Of a stretch of 64,000 nt of DNA, positions 49,790 to 59,398 are shown piece after piece. The stretch lies in contig JACKCM010000002.1 in the NCBI GenBank assembly GCA_020634035.1, positions 372,001-436,000 of the forward strand. Direction: 5' to 3'. The position numbers and the translations under genes are program-made. The notes beneath the pieces are model-generated. The model searched no databases and had not been told where the DNA came from. It was given only the letters and a program-made list of their open reading frames with translations. Position 1 is the first letter of the stretch; each line of letters opens with the position of its first letter. The stretch is from Candidatus Obscuribacterales bacterium (GTDB lineage Bacteria; Cyanobacteriota; Vampirovibrionia; Obscuribacterales; Obscuribacteraceae).

Positions 49790-51709
49790 GTGGTTTCATT
49801 CTCCGAATCGATAAGAAAGAACCTCTGGGGGATAGTCACCCTGGTTGTTGTTCTGGCGATAAGTCTTGTGGTTGTTGATCGTTTCAAGAAGCCCGGTCAG
49901 ATGACCGTCCTGGAAGCCAATGTCATGGATATGGCGGCTATGAAGCCACCAAGAGGGGCCGTGCCAGTGGCTATTGAGAAGTCCCGGCGTTCCGATATCG
50001 AGAATACAATCACCTATACCGGGACGGTACAGGCGTTTGAAGATGAAGATGTATATCCTCGAATCACAGGACGCATTGTCAAAATGCCTGTTTATCCCGG
50101 AGACAGAGTCAAGAAAGGACAGTTGCTGGTCGAACTCGACACTGACGATTCGGAATATGTGGCAAAGCTTGATGCCGCCATATATCAGGGTGAGTCCAAA
50201 GTCCATGAGGCAGGCATGGCAAGGAAGGATTTCGAGCAAGCCAAATTCACTCTCAAGGCGAAAGAAGAAGCGGAGCAAGCCGCGGCTCGTGCAGTAGACG
50301 ATGCCAGGGCAAAGTCGGAATACTGGGAAAAGGAGATTAAACGTCAGGAAACGCTTTTAAAAGAGGATGTGGTATCACAAGAAGAATATGACAGCGAGTT
50401 TGCAAGGTTTAAGTCGGCAAAGGCGCTTCTAGCCAAGGCGAAGTCGGAGCTGGATAGTTCTCGAAACTCTAAGCTCGCTGCTAAAGCTGCTTTTGAAAAG
50501 GCTGTTCATCATGTCGGTCATGAGTTTTCCGCTTCGGAAGAAGCCAAAGCTTTAGAGAAGAACGCCAGGATTATCGAACAGTATCGAGAGCTGAGGGCGG
50601 CGGGCAATGGCGTGGTGATCAAACGTTTGATCAGCCCGGGCGTTGTAGTAGAGCCCGGTATGCTTATCTTGAAGGTCGCCCATATAGACAGGGTGCGGGT
50701 TCAAGCCGAGGTCTCGAATACGGATATCGACAGAGTCAAGCTCGGTGATCGGGTTTATATACGGCGCAGTAAAGAGGGCGAGGACAGAAGTGGACATATA
50801 GAAGGTAGAGTTACTTCGATATTTCCGGCGGCGGACCCCTCCTCTAGGACATCAGTGGTCGAGGCTCTTATCGACAATCTTGTCGGCAGAGATGGTGACA
50901 GGCAGGTCGAGAGCGCTGACCAGTATCGCTTCTTGCCCGGGCAATATGTGGTAATGGACATTGTCACTGGCAGAAGCGCCTCTACTCTGACTGTGCCAAC
51001 CAGTGCGATTTTTTACAGAGAGGGCAAACCTCATTTATGGGTCGCCGCAGGTGGTGCCTCGGATAAGAAGCCTACCTATACTTGTACGATGCATCCGGAA
51101 GTACATTCGGATAAACCGGCAAATTGTCCGCGCTGTTCGATGCCGCTTACTCGAGAAGAACTGGGCGGTCAGAAAGTGGCTCGCCTTACGGCTATTAAGG
51201 TAGGGCTGGCTAATCCGGAGCGGACCGAGGTTCTCTCCGGATTGTCTGTTGGAGACGAAGTTATTTATCGCGGCTACGCAGACCTTCAGCCTACTATGCC
51301 TGTGGTTGCTGTGAAATGGACCGGGCAAGGAATCGAGCGTCTACCACTTGCCGGAGAAGTTACGCGCAATCGCCTTGATAAAGGCAATAGCTGGCGCCTG
51401 GATAAAATGGTCGAGACCATTATGGTAAAAGCTTCTTTAGATCCGGTGCCCCCTGTCAGCAAGAAAAACACGCTTGTCCTGACACTCACCAAACATGGTG
51501 GCGGCACCATTGATAATGCCAAAATCTCCGGGACCTCTTCCATGCCTGGTATGAATATGAAAGGACCAGCTTTGAAAGCTAGTGGTGCTGCTGGCGGGGT
51601 CTATCGCATTCCTCTCGATCTGCACAGTGGGCTTTGGAAGCTCGATCTTGAAGTTGGCGGTATCTCTGACCAGCCACTAGGAGTGCCTCTGGACGTGGAG
51701 GTGCCTTGA
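49790..51709 (+). CDS. RND efflux periplasmic adaptor (CusB/HlyD-like) with heavy-metal and YtkA-like domains
   Basis: A 639-residue membrane-fusion protein starting with GTG. Domains: an N-terminal membrane anchor at about 12-31, lipoyl/barrel-sandwich halves (GRIVKMPVYPGDRVKKGQLLVELD), a long helical hairpin at about 115-250 and a beta-barrel region (VQAEVSNTDIDRVKLGDRVYIRR). At about 430-455 sits a heavy-metal-binding module, YTCTMHPEVHSDKPANCPRC, as in CusB and copper ATPases. At about 545-625 there is a YtkA/FixH-like domain with Met-rich MPGMNMKGP. It would link the inner-membrane pump to the TolC channel and bind Cu or a related metal. The C-terminal YtkA addition is unusual for an adaptor. 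Confidence 0.85.
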   Translation: MVSFSESIRKNLWGIVTLVVVLAISLVVVDRFKKPGQMTVLEANVMDMAAMKPPRGAVPVAIEKSRRSDIENTITYTGTVQAFEDEDVYPRITGRIVKMPVYPGDRVKKGQLLVELDTDDSEYVAKLDAAIYQGESKVHEAGMARKDFEQAKFTLKAKEEAEQAAARAVDDARAKSEYWEKEIKRQETLLKEDVVSQEEYDSEFARFKSAKALLAKAKSELDSSRNSKLAAKAAFEKAVHHVGHEFSASEEAKALEKNARIIEQYRELRAAGNGVVIKRLISPGVVVEPGMLILKVAHIDRVRVQAEVSNTDIDRVKLGDRVYIRRSKEGEDRSGHIEGRVTSIFPAADPSSRTSVVEALIDNLVGRDGDRQVESADQYRFLPGQYVVMDIVTGRSASTLTVPTSAIFYREGKPHLWVAAGGASDKKPTYTCTMHPEVHSDKPANCPRCSMPLTREELGGQKVARLTAIKVGLANPERTEVLSGLSVGDEVIYRGYADLQPTMPVVAVKWTGQGIERLPLAGEVTRNRLDKGNSWRLDKMVETIMVKASLDPVPPVSKKNTLVLTLTKHGGGTIDNAKISGTSSMPGMNMKGPALKASGAAGGVYRIPLDLHSGLWKLDLEVGGISDQPLGVPLDVEVP

Positions 51710-51710
51710 T

Positions 51711-54700
51711 TTGTCCGAGACCGGTAGCACTACAGAAAGATCGCAGGAGAGCCAGGATGGGCGCCGTCGGCGTTTCAATATCAGTCTCTGGTCTATAGAG
51801 CATCCCTATACGATAGCCGCATTCTATCTGGCTATGTTGTTGCTCGCTTTCATTGCAATCGGTTGGTTCATGCCCAAGCGCATGATGCCTTACGTAGAGA
51901 GCCCTATGGTGGGTATTGTTACCATGCAGCCTGGTCTCTCGGCCGAAGAGATGGAGCTCTATGTCAGCAAGCCTATCGAGGAGCGCATGGTCGATATCCG
52001 CGGAGTGCGCTATATTCGCTCCACTTCTCAAGAAGGCCTTTCGATGGTCTCTCTCGAGTTTCCCTACGGAAAAGACATGCAGCAGGTTCTGACAGAAGTT
52101 CAGGCACTGATGACGGTGGTCCAGGCCGACCTACCAACGACAGGGGCCAACCTGAAACCTTCCTGGGTTTTGTTAATCGATCCACTTAACTTGCCGGTGA
52201 TCTCTTATAACTTGACTGCACCTGATTGGGATCCCGTAAGGCTGCGCGAGTTCGCCGACAATGAGGTGGTCAATCGTCTGAAGAAAGTCGAGCGAGTCTG
52301 GTCGGTCTTTGCCTTCGGCGGCTATAAGCGGCAACTGCAGGTGATACTGGACAGAAATAAGCTTGCTGCTTTTGGCTTTTCTATATTAGATGTGAAGAAG
52401 GCTTTAGACAACCAGAACATCGCCAAGCCGGCGGGACGACTAACCTATGAAGGCAACGAAACCATAGTCAGAATAGATGCGCTCGCCAGTGATTCTCGCC
52501 AGGTAGAGAACTTTCCTGTAGGAGCCCGGGGAGATCGGGTTATCTATATAAAGGATGTCGGAGCCGTTGTCGATACCTTCTGGGAGAGGCGTTCTGCCTA
52601 TCACTTTCTCGATCATGGCAAAATCAAAAACGGTATCGAGTTGAGTGTCATCCAGGAGCCTGATGCCAGCTCTCCTCTGGTAATAGATCAGGTCGAGAAG
52701 GTTGTGGCACAACTCGAAAAGGAGTACCCCGGCATCAAGTTCGAAGCCAGCTACGACAATTCTCACTTTGTCGATATATTGATGGAGAACATGGTTCACG
52801 AGTTGCTCGCTGCTATCATCATGACCGGTGTGGCAGTACTTCTCTTTCTGGGCAACTGGCGCGGTACTTTGATATCTATGATCACCATACCGGTATCACT
52901 GGCTATGGCGGTTCTTCTGTTGATCCCGCTCGGCATGACTTTGAACAGCTCTACTCTAATTGGACTGCTGCTATCAATAGGGCGTCTGGTGGATGACTCT
53001 ATTATTGATATTCACTCTATCGAAAGACATTTGCGAATGGGCAAGAGCGCCAGAGAGGCAACCATCGATGGCATTACCGAAGTGCGTCTGGCGGTGGCAG
53101 CCTCTACTATCGTACTGGTTTTGGCTCTGTTTCCGCTTTTAGTATGTGGTGGCATTGTTCAGGAAATGTTTGTCGGTCTTGTCTGGCCGATTATCTTCGG
53201 GTTACTTTCGTCTTTTTTAGTCTCTCTGACATTAACCGCTGTGTTGGCGGAGAAGTTCCTGAGGGCTAGACCACAGAGTCTTGAAGCGGCAGTCGAGAAT
53301 GAATCGGTTCTGGAGAATAGGCTGAGAGTCTTCATTCTTGCTCCATTTGATCGCTTCTTGACGAGGCTGGAGCATTGGTATGGTGACTGTATCCGCTGGA
53401 TGCTCAAGCACCGATTTATGAACATGGCTCGTATATTTGCTACGGTGATTATCGGATTCACTTTTTACAATTTTATCGGCAGCGAGATGATGCCGCTTGC
53501 AGACATAGGTCAGGCCTATGGTGTTCTAGAAGCGCAGCCCGGAAGCTCATTTGCCGAGACCGAAAAGATAGTCACCGGTGTTGAAAAAATCATGGCTCGC
53601 TATCCGGAAATTGAGCGGGTATCCACCGAGATCGGTTTCGACCCGGGTGGTACCTATTTCAACGGCTACAATACTAGAGATGCCAATTGGGCTACTTTTA
53701 TGCTGACTCTGAAAGACAAGGATAAAAGAAGTAAGACCATCTGGGATGTAATCGACAACATTCAAGCCGAGGCTGTAAGCACCATACCTGGTATCAGGCG
53801 ATTTCAGATCAAAGAGATGGGATCTGATGTTATGGCCAGTTCTCAGGCACCTATATCTATTATGGTTACCGGTCCTGATATGGACATCCTCGATAAGTTG
53901 GCCCGGCAAGTAGAGGACATCGCCCGCAATACTTTTGGTATGCATCAAGTCGGCACCGACTGGGCTCTGACCAAGCCGGAAGCGAGAATTGTGGTAGATC
54001 GCCGTCGGGCTCAAGAAGTGGGTTTGACACCGGCTCAGGTAGCAGACCAGGCATACTATTCTATAACCGGTGCCCTGACCGAGGAGTTTTATCGTCTGCC
54101 GAACCAGAGACAGAGAACAATCCAGCTTCGCTATGACGAGCCCCAGAGGCGGGATCCTGCCGATTTGCTATTGATGACCGTAACCACTCCTGATGGCAAG
54201 CAGGTGCCTTTGAGCACAATAGCCGATGTTCAATACAGGCGTTCACCCAATTTGATCAATCACGATCAAATGCGAAGGGCTATCACCGTGCTTGGCTTCT
54301 ATCGCATGAATGAGCCGCCATCAATGGACCTGGCTATGGATGTGATGATGAAATCCATGGCCAAGCTCAACTGGCCACCGGGATATAGCCTGGAAATGCG
54401 CGGTGATATGACCCAGATGATGGATTCATTCTCCCGGCTCTTCACCGGTCTGGCTCTGGCTGTGCTTTTTATCTTCCTGGTTCTTGTGGCACAGTTTCGG
54501 GGCTTTCTTCAGCCCTTGCAAATGATCTTCTCTCTGCCACTGGAACTCTCCGGAGTCTTTGTGGCGCTCTTTCTGGCACACCAGACTTTTTCAAGCGTTT
54601 CGATAATGGCTATCATCGTAGTAACCGGAATGGATGTCACCACTGCCATTCTGCTGATAGATCATATTTTGCGATACCGAAATGAAGGTCTGCCCCGGGA

Positions 54701-54944
54701 CGAAGCCATAGCCAAAGCCTGCCCCGAGCGTCTGCGACCCATTTTGATGACCACCACTATCACCATTCTGGTAATGGCTCCGGTCGCCTTCTCTCCTAAA
54801 ACCGGAATCGATGCTTATCAACCACTCGGTACCGTTGTTATCGGAGGGCTTCTCGTGGGAACCGTGCTTAGTTTGTTCGATATTCCTATAATGCACGCCT
54901 ATGTAGATGATCTGGTCAACTGGTTGAAGCGGAGGCGAGCTTGA
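51711..54944 (+). CDS. RND-family efflux pump permease (metal or drug)
   Basis: A 1077-residue inner-membrane pump started by TTG one base after the adaptor stop. It has the AcrB/CusA layout: TM1 at about 35-55, a periplasmic pore domain, TM2-6 with VDDSIIDIHSIERHL in TM4 (paired Asp for proton relay), a second periplasmic loop and TM8-12. Assignment to metal efflux rests on the neighbouring CusB-like adaptor with a metal-binding module and the Spy-like proteins; the sequence alone does not separate metal from drug pumps, and the Met and Cys path of CusA was not verified. Confidence 0.85.
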   Translation: MSETGSTTERSQESQDGRRRRFNISLWSIEHPYTIAAFYLAMLLLAFIAIGWFMPKRMMPYVESPMVGIVTMQPGLSAEEMELYVSKPIEERMVDIRGVRYIRSTSQEGLSMVSLEFPYGKDMQQVLTEVQALMTVVQADLPTTGANLKPSWVLLIDPLNLPVISYNLTAPDWDPVRLREFADNEVVNRLKKVERVWSVFAFGGYKRQLQVILDRNKLAAFGFSILDVKKALDNQNIAKPAGRLTYEGNETIVRIDALASDSRQVENFPVGARGDRVIYIKDVGAVVDTFWERRSAYHFLDHGKIKNGIELSVIQEPDASSPLVIDQVEKVVAQLEKEYPGIKFEASYDNSHFVDILMENMVHELLAAIIMTGVAVLLFLGNWRGTLISMITIPVSLAMAVLLLIPLGMTLNSSTLIGLLLSIGRLVDDSIIDIHSIERHLRMGKSAREATIDGITEVRLAVAASTIVLVLALFPLLVCGGIVQEMFVGLVWPIIFGLLSSFLVSLTLTAVLAEKFLRARPQSLEAAVENESVLENRLRVFILAPFDRFLTRLEHWYGDCIRWMLKHRFMNMARIFATVIIGFTFYNFIGSEMMPLADIGQAYGVLEAQPGSSFAETEKIVTGVEKIMARYPEIERVSTEIGFDPGGTYFNGYNTRDANWATFMLTLKDKDKRSKTIWDVIDNIQAEAVSTIPGIRRFQIKEMGSDVMASSQAPISIMVTGPDMDILDKLARQVEDIARNTFGMHQVGTDWALTKPEARIVVDRRRAQEVGLTPAQVADQAYYSITGALTEEFYRLPNQRQRTIQLRYDEPQRRDPADLLLMTVTTPDGKQVPLSTIADVQYRRSPNLINHDQMRRAITVLGFYRMNEPPSMDLAMDVMMKSMAKLNWPPGYSLEMRGDMTQMMDSFSRLFTGLALAVLFIFLVLVAQFRGFLQPLQMIFSLPLELSGVFVALFLAHQTFSSVSIMAIIVVTGMDVTTAILLIDHILRYRNEGLPRDEAIAKACPERLRPILMTTTITILVMAPVAFSPKTGIDAYQPLGTVVIGGLLVGTVLSLFDIPIMHAYVDDLVNWLKRRRA

Positions 54945-55504
54945 TGTCAGAGCCATCTTCGACCGGTCGAATAAAGCGCCGATACCTGACCTCTCTTGCA
55001 GTTCAGCTCGGCGTGGCCGGGGTCTTTATCGCCTTGATCTCTTCTGGCACTTTTTCGATTTCCGGACCGCCGGCACCGGTGGTGGAGAGACAACTGATAC
55101 CATCCCGACCGGTTTCTGCTGCTGACAAGGTCTCGTCACCGGTAACTCTCGAGAGCCTGGTTGCTCAGGCAGAATCCGTCGGTCTTAGCGGCTCTCAGCT
55201 TAAGGATATCGAGCGGCTGCGCCTTGAGAAGTCAAAAGAACTTGCAATTATCGATAAAGAGTTGGAGGCTGCAATATCTGCTTTTAATCTAAGATTCAAG
55301 AACAGGACTGATAAGGAAAGGGCTGATTTCGCCACCATAGAAAAAGCTGCAGCACCGGCCACTGAGCTTGGCCGTAAAAGAAGGTTGACTATAGATGCTT
55401 TCGATAGGCAAGGCTTCAACGTTTTGAATGCAGAACAGAAAGTACAGGCGCTGAAGCTGACTGCAAAAAGTTTAGAGCGGAGAGCAGGAGGCGGGGATAG
55501 ATGA
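54944..55504 (+). CDS. Periplasmic helical Spy-like protein with membrane anchor
   Basis: A 186-residue protein whose ATG overlaps the pump's stop (TGATG). It has a membrane anchor at about 13-36 and a helical domain from about 65 to 170. Segments in that domain (LVAQAESVGLSGSQLKDIERLRLEKSKELAIIDKELEAAISAFN and FNVLNAEQKVQALKL) follow the LxxxQ... pattern of Spy/CpxP or ZraP-like metal-responsive proteins. The second copy of this class in the locus (see 48046-48687) suggests two sensors or chaperones. Its stop overlaps the TolC start by four bases. Confidence 0.68.
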   Translation: MSEPSSTGRIKRRYLTSLAVQLGVAGVFIALISSGTFSISGPPAPVVERQLIPSRPVSAADKVSSPVTLESLVAQAESVGLSGSQLKDIERLRLEKSKELAIIDKELEAAISAFNLRFKNRTDKERADFATIEKAAAPATELGRKRRLTIDAFDRQGFNVLNAEQKVQALKLTAKSLERRAGGGDR

Positions 55505-56988
55505 ATCCGACTAAGATCCTGACATTGATCTCACTTTCCTTTCTTTTGATAGCTCTGACGTCAGCGTCGACTCCTGTATTTGGTCAGGGTGCCGACCCGG
55601 GTTTGAGACCCCCTATAAAAGATGGCGCCGATAAAGATGCCGATGTAAAGCACACCTCGCCTTCGTCTGTATTATCCGGTAATCCGATAAAGCTGAATGT
55701 ATCCAAGGACGACCTATCTTCAGACCTACCCAGTCTGGATGAACCTCTATCTTTGAAGGATGCGGTCAAAGTCGGACTGAAAAACAACCTCGATTATCTT
55801 GCCTCAGAGCAAGAATGGTCCGGCTCTAAATACCTTGCCCGGGCTGCCCTGGCTCGCTTCGGTCCCCGGGCATCATTCTCTGTGTTTTATGCCGATTCCA
55901 GCATCAATCAGATGCTTCGCCCCATGGATGGTATCGTCAATCCTGCACCGATGCAGCCCATTGTCAGTGGTAACTCTCTCCATCTTCTCTTCGCCGGATA
56001 TCAGCCTATATTCACCGGCGGCAATCTCATGGGTGGTTATAGGGCTGCCAGGGCTATCGAAAAACAGTCCCTGGCGACCTATCAATCTGACCGCATCAAG
56101 GCTGCTCTGAAGGTAAAGGAGTCCTACTGGAAAGCGGCTTATGATCTCGCCAAACTTCAAGTGGATGAGGACTATGTCAAATATAGAAAGTGGAGTGTCT
56201 CTTTAGTTAAGGCGCGGTACAAGGCAGGCAAAGTGCCTCGGGCTGATCTATTGAGAGAGGAAGCAGAGCTATCGAAAGCGCAGCAACTGGTCAATGAAGG
56301 TTATCGTGAATACAACACCTCTCTTCTTGATTTGAAGGTCGCAATGGGAGTCAGTATAGGCTCTCAACTTTCTCTTTCTGACCAGCTTGTTTTTGAGAAG
56401 GTTCAATCTACCTATGAGAACTATCTTAAAGAGGCGAAGTTGGCTCGACCGGAGATCATGCAAGCGGACGAAAAGGTGAAAGAAACCCGGGCAAGATTCA
56501 TGCAAATCCGCAGTAAATATTCACCACAGCTCGGTCTTTTCGGTGTCGCCTCCAATGCCACCGGGCGGACCCCTGGTATCTCCGGTAATGTCAATGGTCA
56601 ATGGGGAGGCACGGTCGCCGTTCAGGGAGCCATCACTCTTTTTGATTCCGGTGAACGTTTCAACGAGTTGCGTTCTGCCCGAAGACAAGTTCGCAAAGCC
56701 GAAATAGATCGACGCAGCGTTCATTTGAATGTCGCTAAAGAAGTATCTCAAGGTTGGATAGATGTCGATATCGCCGAACGAAACGTCGGTCTTGCCAGGA
56801 CCGAGGTTGAGTCGGCCAGAGAAGACGAACGACTCTTGTCAAAGCGTTATGAAGTAGGCAAGGCTATAGAACTCGACTACTTTCAGTCCGGAGTCAAATA
56901 TTTCGAAGCGAGACTGCGATTACTAGAATCAATCTATCAATATCGCCTGGCGGAAGCCAAGCTGGTCTGGGCAAGCGGCAACGTTTAG
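55501..56988 (+). CDS. TolC-family outer-membrane efflux protein
   Basis: A 495-residue outer-membrane channel with signal peptide (cleavage after VFGQ). It has two OEP-type coiled-coil repeats: LSLKDAVKVGLKNNLDYLASEQEW with following helices, and the second half from ARPEIMQADEKVKETRARFMQIRSKYSPQLGLFG to the end. These form half of a trimeric barrel and tunnel. The gene closes the RND operon (its ATGA start is overlapped by the preceding gene), giving adaptor, pump and channel in one transcript. Its stop overlaps the convergent gene by four bases. Confidence 0.88.
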   Translation: MNPTKILTLISLSFLLIALTSASTPVFGQGADPGLRPPIKDGADKDADVKHTSPSSVLSGNPIKLNVSKDDLSSDLPSLDEPLSLKDAVKVGLKNNLDYLASEQEWSGSKYLARAALARFGPRASFSVFYADSSINQMLRPMDGIVNPAPMQPIVSGNSLHLLFAGYQPIFTGGNLMGGYRAARAIEKQSLATYQSDRIKAALKVKESYWKAAYDLAKLQVDEDYVKYRKWSVSLVKARYKAGKVPRADLLREEAELSKAQQLVNEGYREYNTSLLDLKVAMGVSIGSQLSLSDQLVFEKVQSTYENYLKEAKLARPEIMQADEKVKETRARFMQIRSKYSPQLGLFGVASNATGRTPGISGNVNGQWGGTVAVQGAITLFDSGERFNELRSARRQVRKAEIDRRSVHLNVAKEVSQGWIDVDIAERNVGLARTEVESAREDERLLSKRYEVGKAIELDYFQSGVKYFEARLRLLESIYQYRLAEAKLVWASGNV

Positions 56989-57734
56989 TCAGAATTTATT
57001 CTATCTGCCATGCCGTTGGCGATCATATAATCTATAAAAAGTCTTCTTACATCAATTCCTTCGGCGTAGTTAATCGGGCGAAAGACCTCCACCCGATTCT
57101 CGTCCCAGTAGGCTTTTTGAGAGGCTACTCTTTTGCCTTCCTGGTTGTAGTACTGGACATAAGAGTCGGCTCTCAGCTTGTTGTCTGCTTTTTGCTTGAA
57201 GATGTCTATTTGATCTCCCTGTTCGACTTTGATAATCCGTTTGCTTCTTTTGCTGACGGTCCAGGCTGTCCATGTTGTTCTTATCTTTATGGCGTCCTGG
57301 TCTTCTAAAATTTCGCTATCTTCGTCTCTAGAAAGAAAGTAGCTGACAGTGTCGAAGCGCTCGCTTACAATTCTGCCGGGGATCTGCACCCAGTGCCAGA
57401 TCTGACCGTCTTTATCGACTTGATGTCCGAAGTGACGTACTCGTTTATCTGCAACCGAAGCCGCCACCATGCCCAGCACCTTTTTCTTGACCCGGGTTCT
57501 CATCCAGGATCCGGCGAACCATGATGGAATTTTGAACCATTTACTGGCTGTGGCAACAGGTATGTTCTGTTCATCAAAGGTTGCCCCTGCCTGCAACTCC
57601 GGCGGCACCGCCGGCAGGACCTTTTTGTGTTCTATAGTACCGCTCAGGGTTTTCGCCGATGCAGTGCCAGATAATCCGGTTGCTGCCATAGCGAGAAGAA
57701 TACATAAAGTTATCTGGTAGAAAGATCTGATCAT
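56985..57734 (-). CDS. Secreted protein of unknown function (249 aa)
   Basis: A protein with a signal peptide (FYQITLCILLAMAATGLSGTASAK) and a mature part of about 220 residues with many basic and aromatic residues (FKIPSWFAGSWMRTRV, HFGHQVDKDGQIWHWVQIPG, TTWTAWTVSKRSKRIIKVEQGDQIDIF). The distribution of short strands suggests a beta-rich fold such as a lipocalin-like or related barrel, but I do not recognise a family. It lies between the TolC gene (stop codons overlapping, convergent) and the SLC13 transporter gene on the same strand, 34 bases downstream of the transporter stop. Confidence 0.6.
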   Translation of the reverse strand: MIRSFYQITLCILLAMAATGLSGTASAKTLSGTIEHKKVLPAVPPELQAGATFDEQNIPVATASKWFKIPSWFAGSWMRTRVKKKVLGMVAASVADKRVRHFGHQVDKDGQIWHWVQIPGRIVSERFDTVSYFLSRDEDSEILEDQDAIKIRTTWTAWTVSKRSKRIIKVEQGDQIDIFKQKADNKLRADSYVQYYNQEGKRVASQKAYWDENRVEVFRPINYAEGIDVRRLFIDYMIANGMADRINSD

Positions 57735-57768
57735 TGCTTTTGTATTCTCGTTTTCTTGTTCTCTTGAT

Positions 57769-59352
57769 TTAATTGAGCTTCCATATAGAGGTGAAAACCC
57801 CGGGCAGAACTGCCAGGGTTACGGCTGTGATCACCACCACGGCACAGAGATTGAGCCAGAGACCTGCTTTCATCATCTGACGCATGGTAACCTGACCGGA
57901 CCCGAAGACGATGGCATTGGGAGGGGTTGCCACCGGCATCATAAATGCGCAGCTCGAGGAGATTGCCGCAGGAAAGATAAGATAAAAAGGATGCAGCCCG
58001 AACCCCGGTGCCACCGCCGCCAGCACCGGCAGCAATGCCGCTGTGGTGGCAGTGTTGGAGGTCAATTCGGTGAGAAAGAGCACCACCGCCGTCACGCCAA
58101 ATATATGAACAATACTGGGCATTCCGGCCAGGTGATGGGCCTGGCTGCCGATGAACTCTGCGACACCATTGGTCTGGACGGCAAGGGCAAGGCTGAGACC
58201 TCCGCCGAATAGAATCAAAATCCCCCAGGGCAGCTGGTTTGCAGTGTGCCAGTCCATGGTGAACACACGTTTTCTGATATCGACCGGGATTATGAAAAGC
58301 AATAAGGCACCTGCCATGGCTATGCCGGTGTCGGTGAGGGTAGAAAATGGTGTCATGGTCAAATCGCCGACGGTAAAGGATGCTGTCTTCAAGAGCGGTC
58401 TGGTAAGCCATAATGACGCGGTCAGAAGAAAGACTATCAAGGTCACCCATTCGCCTTTGTTCACCGGACCGAGTTCTTGCAGCTCTTCGGCAATCAGGCT
58501 GCTGCCTCCTTCTATGCCTTTTCCGTTCAGTTTGAAGAGGATAGAGGTCAGCAAAAGCCAGGTGACGGGCAGAAGAATGAGAGTGATAGGCAGCCCCACC
58601 TGCATCCATTCGACAAAGCTTACTTCATGACGATAGGGTGCCGCTATCGACTCTTCGATGAAACCGACCAGAAGAGCGTTGGGGGCAGAACCGATGATAG
58701 TGGCTATTCCTCCGATGGACGAGGCATAGGCAAGACCGAGCAGAAGGCATACTGCGAAGTTTTGCCCTGTATCTTCTGCTCCGCCATTATCAGATCGTTT
58801 TTTGACCAGATCAATAACCGAAAGCGCTATGGGAAGCATCATGGTAGTGGTGGCAGTATTGGATACAAAGGCGCTGAGCATGGCCGAAACCAGCATGAAT
58901 CCACCCACCATATTGCGTGGTCTGGTGCCCACCACTTTCAGGGTTATCAACGCCACCCGTTTATCCATGCCCCATTTCCGCATGGACAGGGCGATTAGAA
59001 ATCCCCCCATAAATAGAAAAATCAGAGGGTGGGCATAGGGTGCCGCTGCCCCTTCCATGGTGGCGGCTCCCAGAATGGGCAGCAAGACCAGAGGTAGCAG
59101 TGCCGTGGCAGAGATGTCAATTGCTTCGGTGAACCACCACACACCCATCCATATGAGGACCGACATGGTCAGGCGCCCGGCGCGGGCGAATTCTACCACC
59201 TGGTGATTAGCGTCGAGATATTCGCAGGGCAAGATAAAATAGGCAAGAATGGCAAGACATGGTCCTGCTATCAGGCCTATCGCCTGCACTATCGCTCTGG
59301 GGTCCCTTGATTCGCTCATAGCATCTGAGATATTGTAACTGAATCGAGCCAA
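57769..59352 (-). CDS. SLC13/DASS-family sodium-anion symporter
   Basis: An inner-membrane transporter of about 527 residues with around 11 helices and the two SNT motifs of the family: AFVSNTATTTMMLP (first) and ELTSNTATTAALLP (second), the substrate and Na-binding loops. FMGGFLIALSMRKWGMDKR and the ICHAEH-less central loop fit the DASS clade, which carries dicarboxylates, citrate, sulfate or, in some, phosphate-like anions; the substrate cannot be read. The frame starts with TTG at 59352 (GAGG upstream); an ATG at 59319 is an alternative. It precedes the secreted protein gene at 57734 by 34 bases. Confidence 0.88.
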   Translation of the reverse strand: MARFSYNISDAMSESRDPRAIVQAIGLIAGPCLAILAYFILPCEYLDANHQVVEFARAGRLTMSVLIWMGVWWFTEAIDISATALLPLVLLPILGAATMEGAAAPYAHPLIFLFMGGFLIALSMRKWGMDKRVALITLKVVGTRPRNMVGGFMLVSAMLSAFVSNTATTTMMLPIALSVIDLVKKRSDNGGAEDTGQNFAVCLLLGLAYASSIGGIATIIGSAPNALLVGFIEESIAAPYRHEVSFVEWMQVGLPITLILLPVTWLLLTSILFKLNGKGIEGGSSLIAEELQELGPVNKGEWVTLIVFLLTASLWLTRPLLKTASFTVGDLTMTPFSTLTDTGIAMAGALLLFIIPVDIRKRVFTMDWHTANQLPWGILILFGGGLSLALAVQTNGVAEFIGSQAHHLAGMPSIVHIFGVTAVVLFLTELTSNTATTAALLPVLAAVAPGFGLHPFYLIFPAAISSSCAFMMPVATPPNAIVFGSGQVTMRQMMKAGLWLNLCAVVVITAVTLAVLPGVFTSIWKLN

Positions 59353-59398
59353 AATCCTCTATAATGGCTTTTTGCATTTTGAGAGAAGGATTTTTCAG

